Origin: Acholeplasmatales bacterium
Lineage (GTDB): Bacteria > Bacillota_I > Bacilli_A > Acholeplasmatales > Anaeroplasmataceae
Length of the DNA: 54,505 nt
Direction: 5' to 3'
NCBI GenBank assembly: GCA_017449215.1
Contig: JAFSJY010000084.1
Coordinates: 1 to 54,505 of the forward strand
Below the pieces are notes generated by a model. The model ran no database searches. It saw nothing but the letters and a program-made list of their open reading frames with translations, and had not been told where the DNA came from. This document shows positions 16,797 to 26,420 of this stretch, piece after piece (the first letter of the stretch is position 1; each line of letters opens with the position of its first letter). A program made the position numbers and the translations under genes.

Positions 16797-17825
16797 ATGA
16801 CTTTTAAAGAAAAAATCAATAATAGTGAAATTATTGATGAAAGACTCCAATTAAAAAATAGAAGAATAATGGATAAAAAATCTAGATTAAAATCAGTACT
16901 TTTAGCATTAATTATTGTCGCTTATACATTAATAATTAATATTACTAAAATTATGAAGCTAGATAAGGAGGAATTCTTTTCTAATTTTGGTACAGATGAA
17001 TTCTTAATTTTATTATCCTTCGTTTTACTTGGATTTAAGATTATTTTTTCATGTATTAAATCATTCACTAAAAAGTCATTATTTCAATTAAATCATATAA
17101 CAGCCTATACCATTATAGATGCTTGTAATATGCTTATATTAGTTGGATTATTTGCTATAAATATTTATAACTATTCAACTATTTTAGATTTAGGTAATAA
17201 TTGGGATAAGGATAATACCTTCTGGCAAAATATTGGAAATTTAATCCTAAAGGATTTCTTCCATTCAATGCTATTCTATATGACAATTATTATTAATATT
17301 CCTGTATTATTTAAATTCATTATATTCTCTATTACTAATGGAGCTATATTATATGTATCGTTTATAACTGCAGTAGTAGCCCCAATTATGGTTATATGCT
17401 ATTTAAAAAGAACAAATAGAATATTCTTTGAATACTGTGATTATGATAATAAATATTATTTAATTAGAAAAAGATATATTAATAAATTTGGTTATGGATT
17501 TAAAAGATTTTGTATAAAGCTTATCATTATTTTAGCTATTTTTTGGCTAAATTTTGGATTATTTAGCTTAGCCTTTAATTCTATGGCTGCGACTAATGAA
17601 AGCATCAATATAGTAAAATATATTATGCCAGCATATATAACTGGATATTTAGTATCACTACTTTATTTATATAAGAGTAAGATGGAAAATAAGGTATATT
17701 CTAAATGTGAAAGACATCTTCATGCCTCTGAATCTATTGAAAAGGTAGAGGAAAGATATGAAAGAAATAGAAAAATAGATGAATACATTAAAAACCAAGA
17801 TCCTAATAGATTTGCGGAAGAATGA
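16797..17825 (+). CDS. polytopic membrane protein, unknown function
   Basis: 342 residues from ATG 16797 (AAGGTGA upstream; GTG 16788 is the alternative). A charged N-terminus of about 30 residues is followed by roughly six to eight hydrophobic helices between 35 and 300, then a long charged tail rich in Glu, Arg and Lys. Position between rpsO and pnp matches where Bacillus carries a different gene. No motif identifies a transport or enzyme role. It ends with its own terminator. Confidence 0.75.
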   Translation: MTFKEKINNSEIIDERLQLKNRRIMDKKSRLKSVLLALIIVAYTLIINITKIMKLDKEEFFSNFGTDEFLILLSFVLLGFKIIFSCIKSFTKKSLFQLNHITAYTIIDACNMLILVGLFAINIYNYSTILDLGNNWDKDNTFWQNIGNLILKDFFHSMLFYMTIIINIPVLFKFIIFSITNGAILYVSFITAVVAPIMVICYLKRTNRIFFEYCDYDNKYYLIRKRYINKFGYGFKRFCIKLIIILAIFWLNFGLFSLAFNSMAATNESINIVKYIMPAYITGYLVSLLYLYKSKMENKVYSKCERHLHASESIEKVEERYERNRKIDEYIKNQDPNRFAEE

Positions 17826-17846
17826 CCACTAAGGTCATTTTTTCTT
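17821..17846 (+). terminator. intrinsic terminator
   Basis: AATGACC/GGTCATT hairpin overlapping the TGA stop, then TTTTTCTTTT. Confidence 0.88.
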
Positions 17847-17897
17847 TTATGTCATATCTTATATATTAAACTAAGTTTAATAAAATTTTATTTTTAA

Positions 17898-17926
17898 CTT
17901 ACATATATTAAAGTTTGTGTTATAAT
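17898..17926 (+). promoter_or_regulatory. pnp promoter
   Basis: CTTACA, 17-bp spacer, extended -10 TGT-TATAAT (17918-17926). Confidence 0.65.
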
Positions 17927-17971
17927 AGTTGTGTTTGAGAATAAAAGATGAAGAAAATAGGAGAAAAGAAG

Positions 17972-20155
17972 ATGAGTGAAATTAAGCGCTTCGAGTACAA
18001 CTGGGCAGGACGTCCACTTGTTATCGAAATTGGAGAAGTAGCTAAGCAAGCAAATGGCGCATGTTTAGTTCATTACGGAGATAGTACAGTTTTATCTGCA
18101 GTTGTTTCAAACAATGTAGAATCTACAGCTGACTTCTTCCCATTAATGGTTTTATACCAAGAAAAATTATACGCAGCAGGTAAAATCCCTGGAGGATTTT
18201 TAAGAAGAGAGGGTCGTGCATCAGAGCATGAAACATTAGTTTCTAGATTAATCGACCGTCCAATTAGACCAATGTTCGCAGATGGCTTTAATAATGAGGT
18301 TCAAATTATTAATACAGTTTTATCTGCAGATCCAGATTGCACTACTGAAATGGCAGCAATGCTAGGTTCATCTATTGCATTAATGATTTCTGATATTCCA
18401 TTTGAAGGACCTATCGCTGGTGTTAAGGTTGGTAAGGTTAATGGTGAATTATTAATTAACCCTACTCCAGCACAAATGGAAGAGACTACTATCAATTTAA
18501 CAGTAGCTGGTACTCATAAGGCTATCAATATGGTTGAGGCTGGTGCTAAGTTCGTTTCAGAGGATGAAATGTGGGAGGCATTAAAGTTCGGTCATGCTGA
18601 AATTCAAAAATTATGTGAGTTCCAACAAGAGATTGTTAAGGAATGTGGCAAGGAAAAGTATGTTCCTACATTATTCTGTGTAGATAAGGAAATTGAAACA
18701 CAGGTTAAGGCATATGCTGAAGAGAAGCTTATTAAGGCTATTAGAGTTGAGGATAAGCTTGAAAGATATGCAGCTATCGATGCTGTAAATGCTGAAACTT
18801 TAGAAAAGTTTGGTCAAAAGGTATTCGTTAAGGATTTAGGCGATATCAAGGTTGAGGATAGAGAAGCTAAGGAGCTTTATCTAAAGAATGTTCAATATAC
18901 ATTAGATGAAATCTTACATGGCGAGGTTAGAAGAATGATCGCTGTTGATAAGATTAGACCTGATGGACGTGCTGTTGATGAAATTAGACCTTTATCATCA
19001 AGAATTGATGTATTACCACGAGTTCATGGTTCTGCATTATTTACAAGAGGTCAAACACAAAGCTTAGGTACTGTTACATTAGGACCTTTAAGTGATTCAC
19101 AAATTATTGATGGATTAGGACAAGAGGATAATAGAAGATTTATGCTTCATTATAACTTCCCTCAATTCTCAGTTGGTGAAACTGGTAGATATGGCGCACC
19201 TGGTAGAAGAGAAATCGGTCATGGTGCTTTAGGTGAAAGAGCATTATCTTATGTTATTCCAAGTGAGGAAGAATTCCCTTATACAATCAGAGTTGTATCT
19301 GAAATTTTAGAATCAAATGGTTCTTCATCTCAGGCTACAATTTGTTCTGGTACATTAGCATTAATGGCTGCCGGTGTTCCTATTAAGGCTCCAGTAGCTG
19401 GTATCGCAATGGGTTTAATTATGACTGACCCTGAGCATTATACAATTTTAACTGATATCCAAGGTATGGAAGACCATTTAGGAGATATGGACTTCAAGGT
19501 AGCAGGTACTAGAGATGGTATCACAGCTTTACAAATGGATATTAAGGTAAGAGGTATTTCTTATCAAATTCTAAAGGAAGCATTAGCTCAAGCTAAGAAG
19601 GGTAGAATGCAAATTCTAGACCATATGGCAACAACTATTGCTGAGGTTAGACCAGAATTATCTAAGTATGCTCCAAAGGTTGTTACAGCAACTGTTAACC
19701 CAGATAAAATTAAGGACATCATTGGTGCTGGTGGAAAGACTATCAATGCTACAATCGAGAAGTTTGATAATGTTAAGATTGATCTTGAACAAGATGGTAG
19801 AGTATTCGTTATGCATTCAGATATGGCAACAGCTAAGGCTTGTCTTGATTACATCGTTAATTCAGTAAGAGAGGCTGAGGTTGGTAAGATCTATACTGGT
19901 AAGGTAGTAAGAATTGAGCCATATGGTGCTTTCGTTGAATTATGGGAAGGTACTCAAGGCTTATGTCATATTTCAAGACTTGCTCTTGAAAGAGTTGAAA
20001 AGGTTGAGGATGTTGTATCTTTAGGTGATGAAATCATCGTTAAGTGTACATTCATCAACGATAAGGGTCAAATTGATTTATCTCGTAAAGATGCCTTAAA
20101 GGATGCTCAAAATCGTTTTGCTAAGAAGGAAAACGAAGAAGCTAAAGCTGAATAA
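17972..20155 (+). CDS. pnp: polynucleotide phosphorylase
   Basis: 3'-5' phosphorolytic exoribonuclease of the degradosome. 727 residues from ATG 17972, which has TAGGAGA upstream; ATG 17948 lacks an RBS. Two RNase PH cores are present: [12 protein letters not shown], and [38 protein letters not shown] domain carries [16 protein letters not shown] (about 585-600). The S1 domain ([15 protein letters not shown]) completes the standard layout. The C-terminus ends in a short acidic-basic tail. Confidence 0.98.
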   Translation: MSEIKRFEYNWAGRPLVIEIGEVAKQANGACLVHYGDSTVLSAVVSNNVESTADFFPLMVLYQEKLYAAGKIPGGFLRREGRASEHETLVSRLIDRPIRPMFADGFNNEVQIINTVLSADPDCTTEMAAMLGSSIALMISDIPFEGPIAGVKVGKVNGELLINPTPAQMEETTINLTVAGTHKAINMVEAGAKFVSEDEMWEALKFGHAEIQKLCEFQQEIVKECGKEKYVPTLFCVDKEIETQVKAYAEEKLIKAIRVEDKLERYAAIDAVNAETLEKFGQKVFVKDLGDIKVEDREAKELYLKNVQYTLDEILHGEVRRMIAVDKIRPDGRAVDEIRPLSSRIDVLPRVHGSALFTRGQTQSLGTVTLGPLSDSQIIDGLGQEDNRRFMLHYNFPQFSVGETGRYGAPGRREIGHGALGERALSYVIPSEEEFPYTIRVVSEILESNGSSSQATICSGTLALMAAGVPIKAPVAGIAMGLIMTDPEHYTILTDIQGMEDHLGDMDFKVAGTRDGITALQMDIKVRGISYQILKEALAQAKKGRMQILDHMATTIAEVRPELSKYAPKVVTATVNPDKIKDIIGAGGKTINATIEKFDNVKIDLEQDGRVFVMHSDMATAKACLDYIVNSVREAEVGKIYTGKVVRIEPYGAFVELWEGTQGLCHISRLALERVEKVEDVVSLGDEIIVKCTFINDKGQIDLSRKDALKDAQNRFAKKENEEAKAE

Positions 20156-20164
20156 TTAATAATT

Positions 20165-20196
20165 GATGTGTCTAAGTGGATTAGACACATCTTTTT
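20165..20196 (+). terminator. intrinsic terminator of pnp
   Basis: Perfect 11-bp stem GATGTGTCTAA/TTAGACACATC, loop GTGGA, then TTTTT. Confidence 0.95.
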
Positions 20197-20206
20197 AATA
20201 AATAAT

Positions 20207-20234
20207 TTGAAAATAAACATTATTTTGATATAAT
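20207..20234 (+). promoter_or_regulatory. rnpB promoter
   Basis: TTGAAA (20207-20212), 16-bp spacer, TATAAT (20229-20234). Confidence 0.75.
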
Positions 20235-20237
20235 ATC

Positions 20238-20577
20238 TTAGGTGCTAAGGTAATCGAGCAGAAATGTTAGGAAAGTCCATGCTAGCACAGGCTGTGATGC
20301 CTGTAGTGTTTGTGATAGTATAATAAATAAAGCTATGCATCTTTTAGATGACGGCGGGAGTAGCCTAAGTCTTATGATATGGTAATCTCCTATAAAGTGC
20401 CACAGAAACGAAACTTAGGGAAACCTAAGGGTGAAACGTTGGTAAACCCCACAAGCTAGAAACCCAAATTTTGGTAGGGGAACTTCCAAGACCAAACCGA
20501 AGGTATGAGGAAGAAGGGAAGCCTTAGATAAATGATTACCACCGAAAGGTACAGAACATGGCTTATGAGGCACTAAA
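20238..20577 (+). ncRNA. rnpB: RNase P RNA
   Basis: Catalytic RNA that cuts the 5' leader from tRNA precursors. Conserved blocks in order: GGTAATCG near the 5' end, GGAAAGTCCATGCT (20270s), GACGGCGGGAG-like segment, GCCACAGAAACG, GAAACC and GGGTGAAACG, GGTAAACCCC, and at the 3' end ACAGAACATGGCTTAT. 5' TTAGGTGC pairs with 3' GCACTAA (P1). Size about 340 nt and lack of the type-A internal pairing look like Bacillus-type (B) RNA; the type call is tentative. Ends are estimated from the promoter and P1. Confidence 0.95.
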
Positions 20578-20601
20578 AGGGGGATTCGTCCTCCTTTTTT
20601 T
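20578..20601 (+). terminator. intrinsic terminator of rnpB
   Basis: AGGGGGA, TTCG loop, TCCTCCT, then T-run. Confidence 0.92.
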
Positions 20602-20656
20602 CTTGTGTTTTATGTATCAATAGTGATATAATTTACAAAAAAGCGTAGGTGATTTA

Positions 20657-22525
20657 ATGAATACTGTACAAATGTCATATTTCATAGCACTAATTGTATC
20701 ACTACTTTCTTTAATAATTTTCTTAAGAAAAGGTATTGAAAGAAGGAAAAATAAATTACTATCAATTGCCACATTAAATATTCTTTTATCATCTATTTTA
20801 ATGTATTTAAATAGAACGATTGAGAACGTGCAATATAGTGTTTTTTCTCATTATTGTTATCATTTCCTACATTGTGTTTTCCCATTTCTATTTTTCTTAT
20901 ATGTAGTAGATTTAATTGGTAGATGGTACGATATAAAAAAATATAAGACTATATTGATGCTTATACCTGTAATAGTATTCTATGGAATACTAATTTCTAA
21001 TCCATTTACTGATTTTGCATTTACATATACAAATGGAGTATATAAAAGAGGAGCAGGTATTTATTTTGAATATGGTGCCGCATCCTTTTATATGATATGT
21101 GGTGTTTACTGGATAATAAAATATAGAAAGGCTATAGGTACTAAGAAAACAATAGATTTTATTCTATTCTTAGCTTTAATTACATCTGGTGTATTAATTC
21201 AATTAATAAATTCAGAAATAAAGGTAGAATTATTCCTAACAAGCTTAGGCTTATTATCTATTGGATGTAATATTGAAAATAGAGATCAGGTTGTTAATAG
21301 ACAAACTGATTGCTATAACGCTGATACTTTAGTTGGTGATAATGAGCAATATATAAGAGCTGGATTCAAATACAATCTATACTTTATCAATATTGCTAAT
21401 TTAAATATCTTACTAAATTATTATGGTGTTAATAAATTTAATGAGATTTTAAATAAAATCGGTTCTCATTTAAAGAAATTAATTTATAAAAATGATACTG
21501 TATATTATTTAAATTCAGGTGCCTTTATTTATTTAACATTTGATATCGAAAATGATAAAACAGATAAAATTATAGTCGAATTAAATCATATTAATGAATT
21601 AACTGAGCTTAATATAGGTGTTTCAGTATTAAGAATAAGTGTTCCTGACATGGTTGATTCTGTAAATGAAATATTAAATATATCAAAAAAGGTTAATATA
21701 AAGGATAATTACATCAAAAAATTAAGTTCATCTGTAATTGATAAAATAAAAAGAGAAACTTTAGTTGAAAAGGCTATAAGATATGCAATAAACAATAATT
21801 CATTTACAGTTGTATATCAGCCTATAATCTCAACAAAAACAGATACAGTTCATTCATTAGAGTCTTTAACTAGAATAAATGATCCAAATATAGGATTTAT
21901 ATCACCTGATGAATTTATTAAGGTGGCTGAGGATACTGGATTAATTTATGAATTAAGTGAAAAAATATTTGAGCATGTTGTAAGTGATATTAAGAAGGGC
22001 GAATTTAGTAATTATAATCTAGATCATGTTGCAATAAATATATCTAGACTTGAATTAAATAGATTAGATTTACCTGAAACCTTAAAGGCTATTATTGATA
22101 AATATGGAATTGATATTTCATTTATTAATCTAGAAATAACTGAAACTCATCAAAGTGAGGATAACTCTTTATTATTAAAGACATTTAATAGGTTAAAGGA
22201 AATTGGATTTAAATTCTCATTAGATGATTATGGTACTGGCTTATCTAATATTTCATCTATTTATGAAATGGATTTTGATATTGTAAAAATCGATAAATCA
22301 ATATTATGGAATAGTACTAAGTCAGAAGGATATAAGGCTATTTTAGATAGTAATATTGAAATCTTACATAATTTAAAATTCAAGCTTGTATCTGAAGGTG
22401 TTGAAACTAAGGAGCAGGTTGAATATTTAAAAAATCATGGTGTTGAATATATTCAAGGATATTATTATTCAAAGCCGATTGATTATGATAAATTAGTAGA
22501 ATACTTAAAAGTGAAAAATATGTAA
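20657..22525 (+). CDS. membrane EAL-domain protein with degenerate GGDEF domain
   Basis: Predicted cyclic-di-GMP phosphodiesterase. 622 residues. The N-terminus has about seven hydrophobic helices (1-210) resembling the seven-helix sensor found before some histidine kinases. A GGDEF-like domain (about 235-355) is degenerate: the active loop reads NSGAF. The C-terminal EAL domain (about 365-620) has E402 in ESL, NISRLEL, EITE, DDYGTG (Asp523-524), KIDKS, SEGVET (Glu580) and QGYYYSKP, so all metal and catalytic residues appear present. The RBS is AGGTGA. It is a single gene with its own terminator and is the only c-di-GMP gene in the window. Confidence 0.9.
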   Translation: MNTVQMSYFIALIVSLLSLIIFLRKGIERRKNKLLSIATLNILLSSILMYLNRTIENVQYSVFSHYCYHFLHCVFPFLFFLYVVDLIGRWYDIKKYKTILMLIPVIVFYGILISNPFTDFAFTYTNGVYKRGAGIYFEYGAASFYMICGVYWIIKYRKAIGTKKTIDFILFLALITSGVLIQLINSEIKVELFLTSLGLLSIGCNIENRDQVVNRQTDCYNADTLVGDNEQYIRAGFKYNLYFINIANLNILLNYYGVNKFNEILNKIGSHLKKLIYKNDTVYYLNSGAFIYLTFDIENDKTDKIIVELNHINELTELNIGVSVLRISVPDMVDSVNEILNISKKVNIKDNYIKKLSSSVIDKIKRETLVEKAIRYAINNNSFTVVYQPIISTKTDTVHSLESLTRINDPNIGFISPDEFIKVAEDTGLIYELSEKIFEHVVSDIKKGEFSNYNLDHVAINISRLELNRLDLPETLKAIIDKYGIDISFINLEITETHQSEDNSLLLKTFNRLKEIGFKFSLDDYGTGLSNISSIYEMDFDIVKIDKSILWNSTKSEGYKAILDSNIEILHNLKFKLVSEGVETKEQVEYLKNHGVEYIQGYYYSKPIDYDKLVEYLKVKNM

Positions 22526-22533
22526 GAAGTGAT

Positions 22534-22568
22534 GGCTCATTTTCATTGAAAATGGGCCTTGTTTTTGT
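22534..22568 (+). terminator. intrinsic terminator
   Basis: GGCTCATTTTC/GAAAATGGGCC with an ATT-type loop (one G-U pair), then TTGTTTTTG. Confidence 0.85.
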
Positions 22569-22597
22569 TAAAATAAATTGGAAAGTGAGGAATGGTT

Positions 22598-24421
22598 ATG
22601 GATATTGAAAAGTTAAAGCAAAGACAAACTAAAATAAGAAATTTCTGTATCATTGCTCATATTGATCATGGAAAATCAACCTTAGCTGATAGAATACTAG
22701 AAATTTGTGAATCTGTTGAGCAAAGGGAAATGCAAGAGCAATTACTAGATTCTATGGAGCTAGAGCGTGAAAGAGGAATTACAATTAAATTAAACGCTGT
22801 TGCGTTAAAGTATAAAGCAAATAATGGTATTGAATATGAATTTCATTTAATTGATACTCCAGGACATGTAGACTTTACATATGAGGTATCAAGAAGCCTA
22901 GCTGCCTGTGATGGTGCTATCTTAGTTGTAGATGCAACACAAGGTGTTGAGGCTCAAACATTAGCTAATGTATATTTAGCATTAGATAATAATTTAGAGA
23001 TTTTACCATTAATTAATAAAATTGATTTACCTAGTGCTGATCCAGAAAGAGCTAGACATGAAATAGAGGATGTTATTGGTCTTCCAGCCTATGATGCAGT
23101 ATTAGCATCTGCTAAAACTGGTGTTGGTGTAAAGGATATATTAGAGCAGGTTGTTGAATATATTCCAGCTCCAACTGGAAATATAGAGGCTCCTTTAAAG
23201 GCTTTAATATTTGATTCAGCATTTGACCCTTATAGAGGTGTTGTAGTTTTAATCTGCGTTAAGGAAGGTATGGTCAAGGTTGGAGATACAATCCAATTTA
23301 TGGCTACTGGATTAAATTATCAGGTTGTAGAATTAGGTGTTAGAACTCCTAAGGAAGTAAAAAGAGATTATTTGATGGCTGGTGATGTAGGTTATATTAC
23401 AGCCTCAATTAAGGATATTAATAATGTTCATGTAGGTGATACTGTAACTTTAGCATCTAATCCTGCAGATACTCCACTTCCAGGATATAAGCAAATGAAT
23501 CCAATGGTATTCTGTGGTTTATATCCAATTGATTCTAAGCAATATCAGGATTTACATGATGCCCTAGATAAGCTAAAGCTTCAGGATGCTTCATTAGTTT
23601 ATGAGCCTGAAACATCTCAAGCCCTAGGCTTTGGATTTAGAACTGGTTTTTTAGGCTTATTACATATGGATATTATTAAGGAAAGAATATCAAGAGAATT
23701 TGGTATTGATTTAATCGCTACTGCCCCATCAGTTAATTATCACGTATACTTAACTGATGGTACTAATATTGAAATTGATAACCCTGCTGATTTACCTGAG
23801 GTTCAGCGAATTGATAGAATTGAAGAGCCATTTGTTAAGGCTACTATTATGACTCCATCTGAATTTATTGGAGCTGTAATGGATTTATGTCAAAAGAAGC
23901 GTGGTACTTTTATTGACATGCAATATGTAGAAGAAACTAGAGCGGTTATTCATTATAATATTCCACTTTTAGAAATAGTATATGATTTCTTTGATAAGCT
24001 AAAGAGCTATACAAAGGGCTATGCCTCATTTGATTATGAACTAGGTGATTATGAAGCATCTAAGCTTGTTAAGATGGATATTATGCTAAATGGTGATCCA
24101 GTTGATGCCCTATCAACTATCGTTCATAAGGATTTTGCTTATGATAGAGGAAGAGTTTTAGTAGAAAAATTAAAAGAAATTATTCCAAGACAGCAATTTG
24201 AGGTTCCAGTTCAGGCTGTTATAAATCATAAGGTTATTGCTAGAAGCGATATTAAGGCATTAAGAAAAGATGTATTAGCTAAATGCTATGGTGGAGATAT
24301 TTCTAGAAAGAAAAAGCTTCTAGAAAAGCAAAAGGAAGGAAAGAAAAAGATGAAGGCTATTGGTACTGTAGAGGTACCACAGGAGGCATTCCTTGCAATC
24401 CTTTCAACTGATGAAGATTAA
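22598..24421 (+). CDS. lepA: elongation factor 4 (translation GTPase LepA)
   Basis: Ribosome-associated GTPase linked to back-translocation or initiation. 607 residues from ATG 22598, seven bases after GTGAGG; ATG 22592 is too close to that RBS. GTPase motifs: AHIDHGKST (G1), RERGITIK (G2), DTPGHVDF (G3), NKIDLP (G4). The C-terminus has the LepA-specific [26 protein letters not shown] motif and no EF-G domain IV. Confidence 0.97.
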   Translation: MDIEKLKQRQTKIRNFCIIAHIDHGKSTLADRILEICESVEQREMQEQLLDSMELERERGITIKLNAVALKYKANNGIEYEFHLIDTPGHVDFTYEVSRSLAACDGAILVVDATQGVEAQTLANVYLALDNNLEILPLINKIDLPSADPERARHEIEDVIGLPAYDAVLASAKTGVGVKDILEQVVEYIPAPTGNIEAPLKALIFDSAFDPYRGVVVLICVKEGMVKVGDTIQFMATGLNYQVVELGVRTPKEVKRDYLMAGDVGYITASIKDINNVHVGDTVTLASNPADTPLPGYKQMNPMVFCGLYPIDSKQYQDLHDALDKLKLQDASLVYEPETSQALGFGFRTGFLGLLHMDIIKERISREFGIDLIATAPSVNYHVYLTDGTNIEIDNPADLPEVQRIDRIEEPFVKATIMTPSEFIGAVMDLCQKKRGTFIDMQYVEETRAVIHYNIPLLEIVYDFFDKLKSYTKGYASFDYELGDYEASKLVKMDIMLNGDPVDALSTIVHKDFAYDRGRVLVEKLKEIIPRQQFEVPVQAVINHKVIARSDIKALRKDVLAKCYGGDISRKKKLLEKQKEGKKKMKAIGTVEVPQEAFLAILSTDED

Positions 24422-24424
24422 TAA

Positions 24425-24453
24425 AGGCTATCAGGCGCCTTTAAAAGCCTGAA
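24425..24453 (+). other. two overlapping alternative hairpins between lepA and the HIT gene
   Basis: AAAGGC/GCCTTT and TCAGGC/GCCTGA overlap and exclude each other. No T-run follows, so it is not a terminator. It might be a processing or stabilising element, or chance. Confidence 0.35.
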
Positions 24454-24469
24454 GAAAGAAGGAAATAGA

Positions 24470-24901
24470 ATGAAGAAGGATAATTGTCCATATTGCCAAC
24501 AAGGTGAATTCTTGGCTAAATTTGGTGTTTTAGCATTCGAGACTGAAACATCTGAGGTTATTGTATTTAAGGATCAGGCTAATAAAGGTAGATGCATTGT
24601 TGCATATAAGGCTGATCACGTAGCTGAAATCAAGGATTTAAGCGACGAAGAAAGAAATAAGTTTATGAAGGATGTAGCTGATGTAGCTAAGGCTATCGAT
24701 AAGGCTTATCATCCTTACCGTATCAACTATGGTGCATTTGGTGATACTTTAGGTCACTTACATTTCCATATCGTACCTAAGTATGAGGGTGGAGATTCAT
24801 TTGGTGGTATGTTCGTTATGAATCATGGTGCTGAAAATTATGCTAGTGAGGCTGAAATTAACGAAGTTATCGCTAATTTAAAGAAGTATTACAAGGCTTA
24901 A
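24470..24901 (+). CDS. HIT-family nucleotide hydrolase
   Basis: 143 residues. The histidine triad HLHFHIVP (His96, His98, His100) is the catalytic site of HIT proteins, which hydrolyse AMP conjugates such as adenosine phosphoramidates or dinucleoside polyphosphates. CPYC at residues 6-9 resembles a zinc site seen in some members. The RBS is AAGAAGG. Probably co-transcribed with lepA (48-bp gap, no promoter seen) and ended by a strong terminator. Exact substrate unknown. Confidence 0.92.
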   Translation: MKKDNCPYCQQGEFLAKFGVLAFETETSEVIVFKDQANKGRCIVAYKADHVAEIKDLSDEERNKFMKDVADVAKAIDKAYHPYRINYGAFGDTLGHLHFHIVPKYEGGDSFGGMFVMNHGAENYASEAEINEVIANLKKYYKA

Positions 24902-24917
24902 ATATAATTTTTGACTA

Positions 24918-24941
24918 AAAGGCGGAAATCCGCCTTTTTTT
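24918..24941 (+). terminator. intrinsic terminator
   Basis: AAAGGCGGA/TCCGCCTTT then TTTT. Confidence 0.93.
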
Positions 24942-24943
24942 GA

Positions 24944-24972
24944 TTGATTTATTAAATTCATAGTATTATAAT
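24944..24972 (+). promoter_or_regulatory. promoter of the TPP-riboswitch operon
   Basis: TTGATT (24944-24949), 17-bp spacer, TATAAT (24967-24972). Confidence 0.75.
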
Positions 24973-24985
24973 ATGTTTGTCATAT

Positions 24986-25060
24986 TAAGGGGAGCCTTAA
25001 GGCTGAGAGGAATTAATATTCGACCCTTGACCTGATCTAGGTAATGCTAGCGTAGGGAAT
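24986..25060 (+). promoter_or_regulatory. TPP riboswitch
   Basis: All core parts are visible in order: GGGGAGCCTTAAGGCTGAGA (24989 on), GACCCTTGACCTGATCTAG and GTAATGCTAGCGTAGGGAA. Binding of thiamine pyrophosphate should favour the downstream terminator (25108-25130) and shut off thiT and the gene after it. Confidence 0.97.
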
Positions 25061-25107
25061 AATGTGAGAGTTATTAATATACTCAAAACTATTCTTTTTT
25101 GTAAAGC

Positions 25108-25130
25108 ATGTCCTAGCGGACATTTTTTTA
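25108..25130 (+). terminator. riboswitch-controlled terminator
   Basis: ATGTCC-TAGC-GGACAT then TTTTTTT, 45 bp downstream of the aptamer and before thiT. Confidence 0.9.
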
Positions 25131-25158
25131 TTTTAAAAAGAAGGAGAAGAAGGAAAAA

Positions 25159-25848
25159 ATGAATAAAAAAATTTCAGTTAGAGTGCTTGCTGAAATAGCA
25201 ATCTTTGCTGCATTAGGCTTTGCACTTGACGCCCTTCAAGGTGGTATTTTTAAGGGCGTATTCGCAAATGGTGGATCTATTGGTCTTGCTATGGTACCTG
25301 TATTCATCATTGCGTATAGAAGAGGCTTATTACCAGGAATCGCTTGTGGTTTAGTATTAAGCTTTGTTCAGATGCTTGGTGGTGTATACATTATTAGTAG
25401 TGCATCATATAGTGGTGCTATGAAGGTTTTAGCTCCATTTGCACAAATATTATTAGATTATGTATTAGGCTATACAATCGTAGGTATTGCAGGTGCATTC
25501 TCTGGTAAATATAAGAACGCATCTAACTTTAATCAAAAGATTTTATGGATTGTTGTTGGTACAGTAATCGGTGGCTTAGGTAAGTATGCTTGCCACGTAT
25601 TAGCAGGTGGCTTATTCTGGTTAGATCCTGAAATTGAATTTATGGGTGTAAACGGTGGCTCTTGGTTATATACATTTGTTTATAATGGTGCTTATTGTAT
25701 TCCAAATATTATTATTTGTACTCCAGTTATGATTTTAATTGCTAAGGTATATCCTGCATTCCTAGAACCAAAGGAACAAGAAAAGGTAGACGCTAATGTT
25801 ATTACTGATGAGCCTGAGGAAATTTCAGAATTTAAGGAGGCTAAGTAA
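25159..25848 (+). CDS. thiT: thiamine transporter substrate-binding subunit (ECF type)
   Basis: Membrane S-component that binds thiamine and uses a shared ECF energising module. 229 residues, six helices. ThiT-like features: GALQGG-like region LGFALDALQGGIFKG, GGSIGLAMVPVFIIAYRRG (about 39-57), and the WLYTFVYNGAY helix near the end, which contains thiamine-contacting aromatic residues in the known family. It is longer than the typical 190 residues owing to an acidic tail. The upstream TPP riboswitch independently supports the call. The energising module is not in the window. Confidence 0.94.
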   Translation: MNKKISVRVLAEIAIFAALGFALDALQGGIFKGVFANGGSIGLAMVPVFIIAYRRGLLPGIACGLVLSFVQMLGGVYIISSASYSGAMKVLAPFAQILLDYVLGYTIVGIAGAFSGKYKNASNFNQKILWIVVGTVIGGLGKYACHVLAGGLFWLDPEIEFMGVNGGSWLYTFVYNGAYCIPNIIICTPVMILIAKVYPAFLEPKEQEKVDANVITDEPEEISEFKEAK

Positions 25849-25849
25849 T

Positions 25850-26278
25850 ATGGATAATAAGAAATTAGTTGGTATTATATCTGCAGTAATTGGTGCTGTT
25901 ATATTTACATTATCATTAGTATTCTATATTTTAAGCTTTGGTAGTGAAGATTATGCAGAATATGGTGCTGAATTCTGGGCAGATAGTGATTATTTAGTAT
26001 TTATGATTATTGGTATTTCATATTCAGTATATGGAATCATCACTGTTTTAAAGGAAGGAACAGAGGGCTTCAATTTTGTTAAGGCTACAACATTTACTTT
26101 AGCATTTACAGGCTTTATTGATGTAGCATATTGCTTCGGAAAATTCTTCAGGGCAATTGCTAAGGGTAACGGCTTTGATGCATGGCATTTCAATTTTGGT
26201 CTTGCTGGTTTATTATTACTAGGTCTTGGTATCTTAGTATATTACATGAATAAGAAGAAAGAAATTACAACAAAGTAA
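25850..26278 (+). CDS. four-helix membrane protein in the TPP-regulated unit, unknown
   Basis: 142 residues from ATG 25850, with AAGGAGG in the end of thiT. An earlier ATG at 25796 in the same frame lies inside thiT and has no RBS. Four hydrophobic helices are at about 4-27, 44-62, 74-96 and 112-132, with Lys-rich ends. Because it is 1 bp after thiT and shares the riboswitch, a role in thiamine handling is possible, but no motif shows it. Confidence 0.75.
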   Translation: MDNKKLVGIISAVIGAVIFTLSLVFYILSFGSEDYAEYGAEFWADSDYLVFMIIGISYSVYGIITVLKEGTEGFNFVKATTFTLAFTGFIDVAYCFGKFFRAIAKGNGFDAWHFNFGLAGLLLLGLGILVYYMNKKKEITTK

Positions 26279-26283
26279 TTTAT

Positions 26284-26319
26284 ATATCCTAGGGATTAAT
26301 ATCCTTAGGATATTTTTTT
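26284..26319 (+). terminator. intrinsic terminator
   Basis: ATATCCTAGG/CCTTAGGATAT (one bulge), then TTTTTTT. Confidence 0.88.
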
Positions 26320-26420
26320 ATTATTTATGTCTACTTATGTTAACCAAAATATGATAAAATGAAATCAAGGAGAAATAAACATAATTATTTTATAAAAATG
26401 ATAATGTTTAATATAGGATT

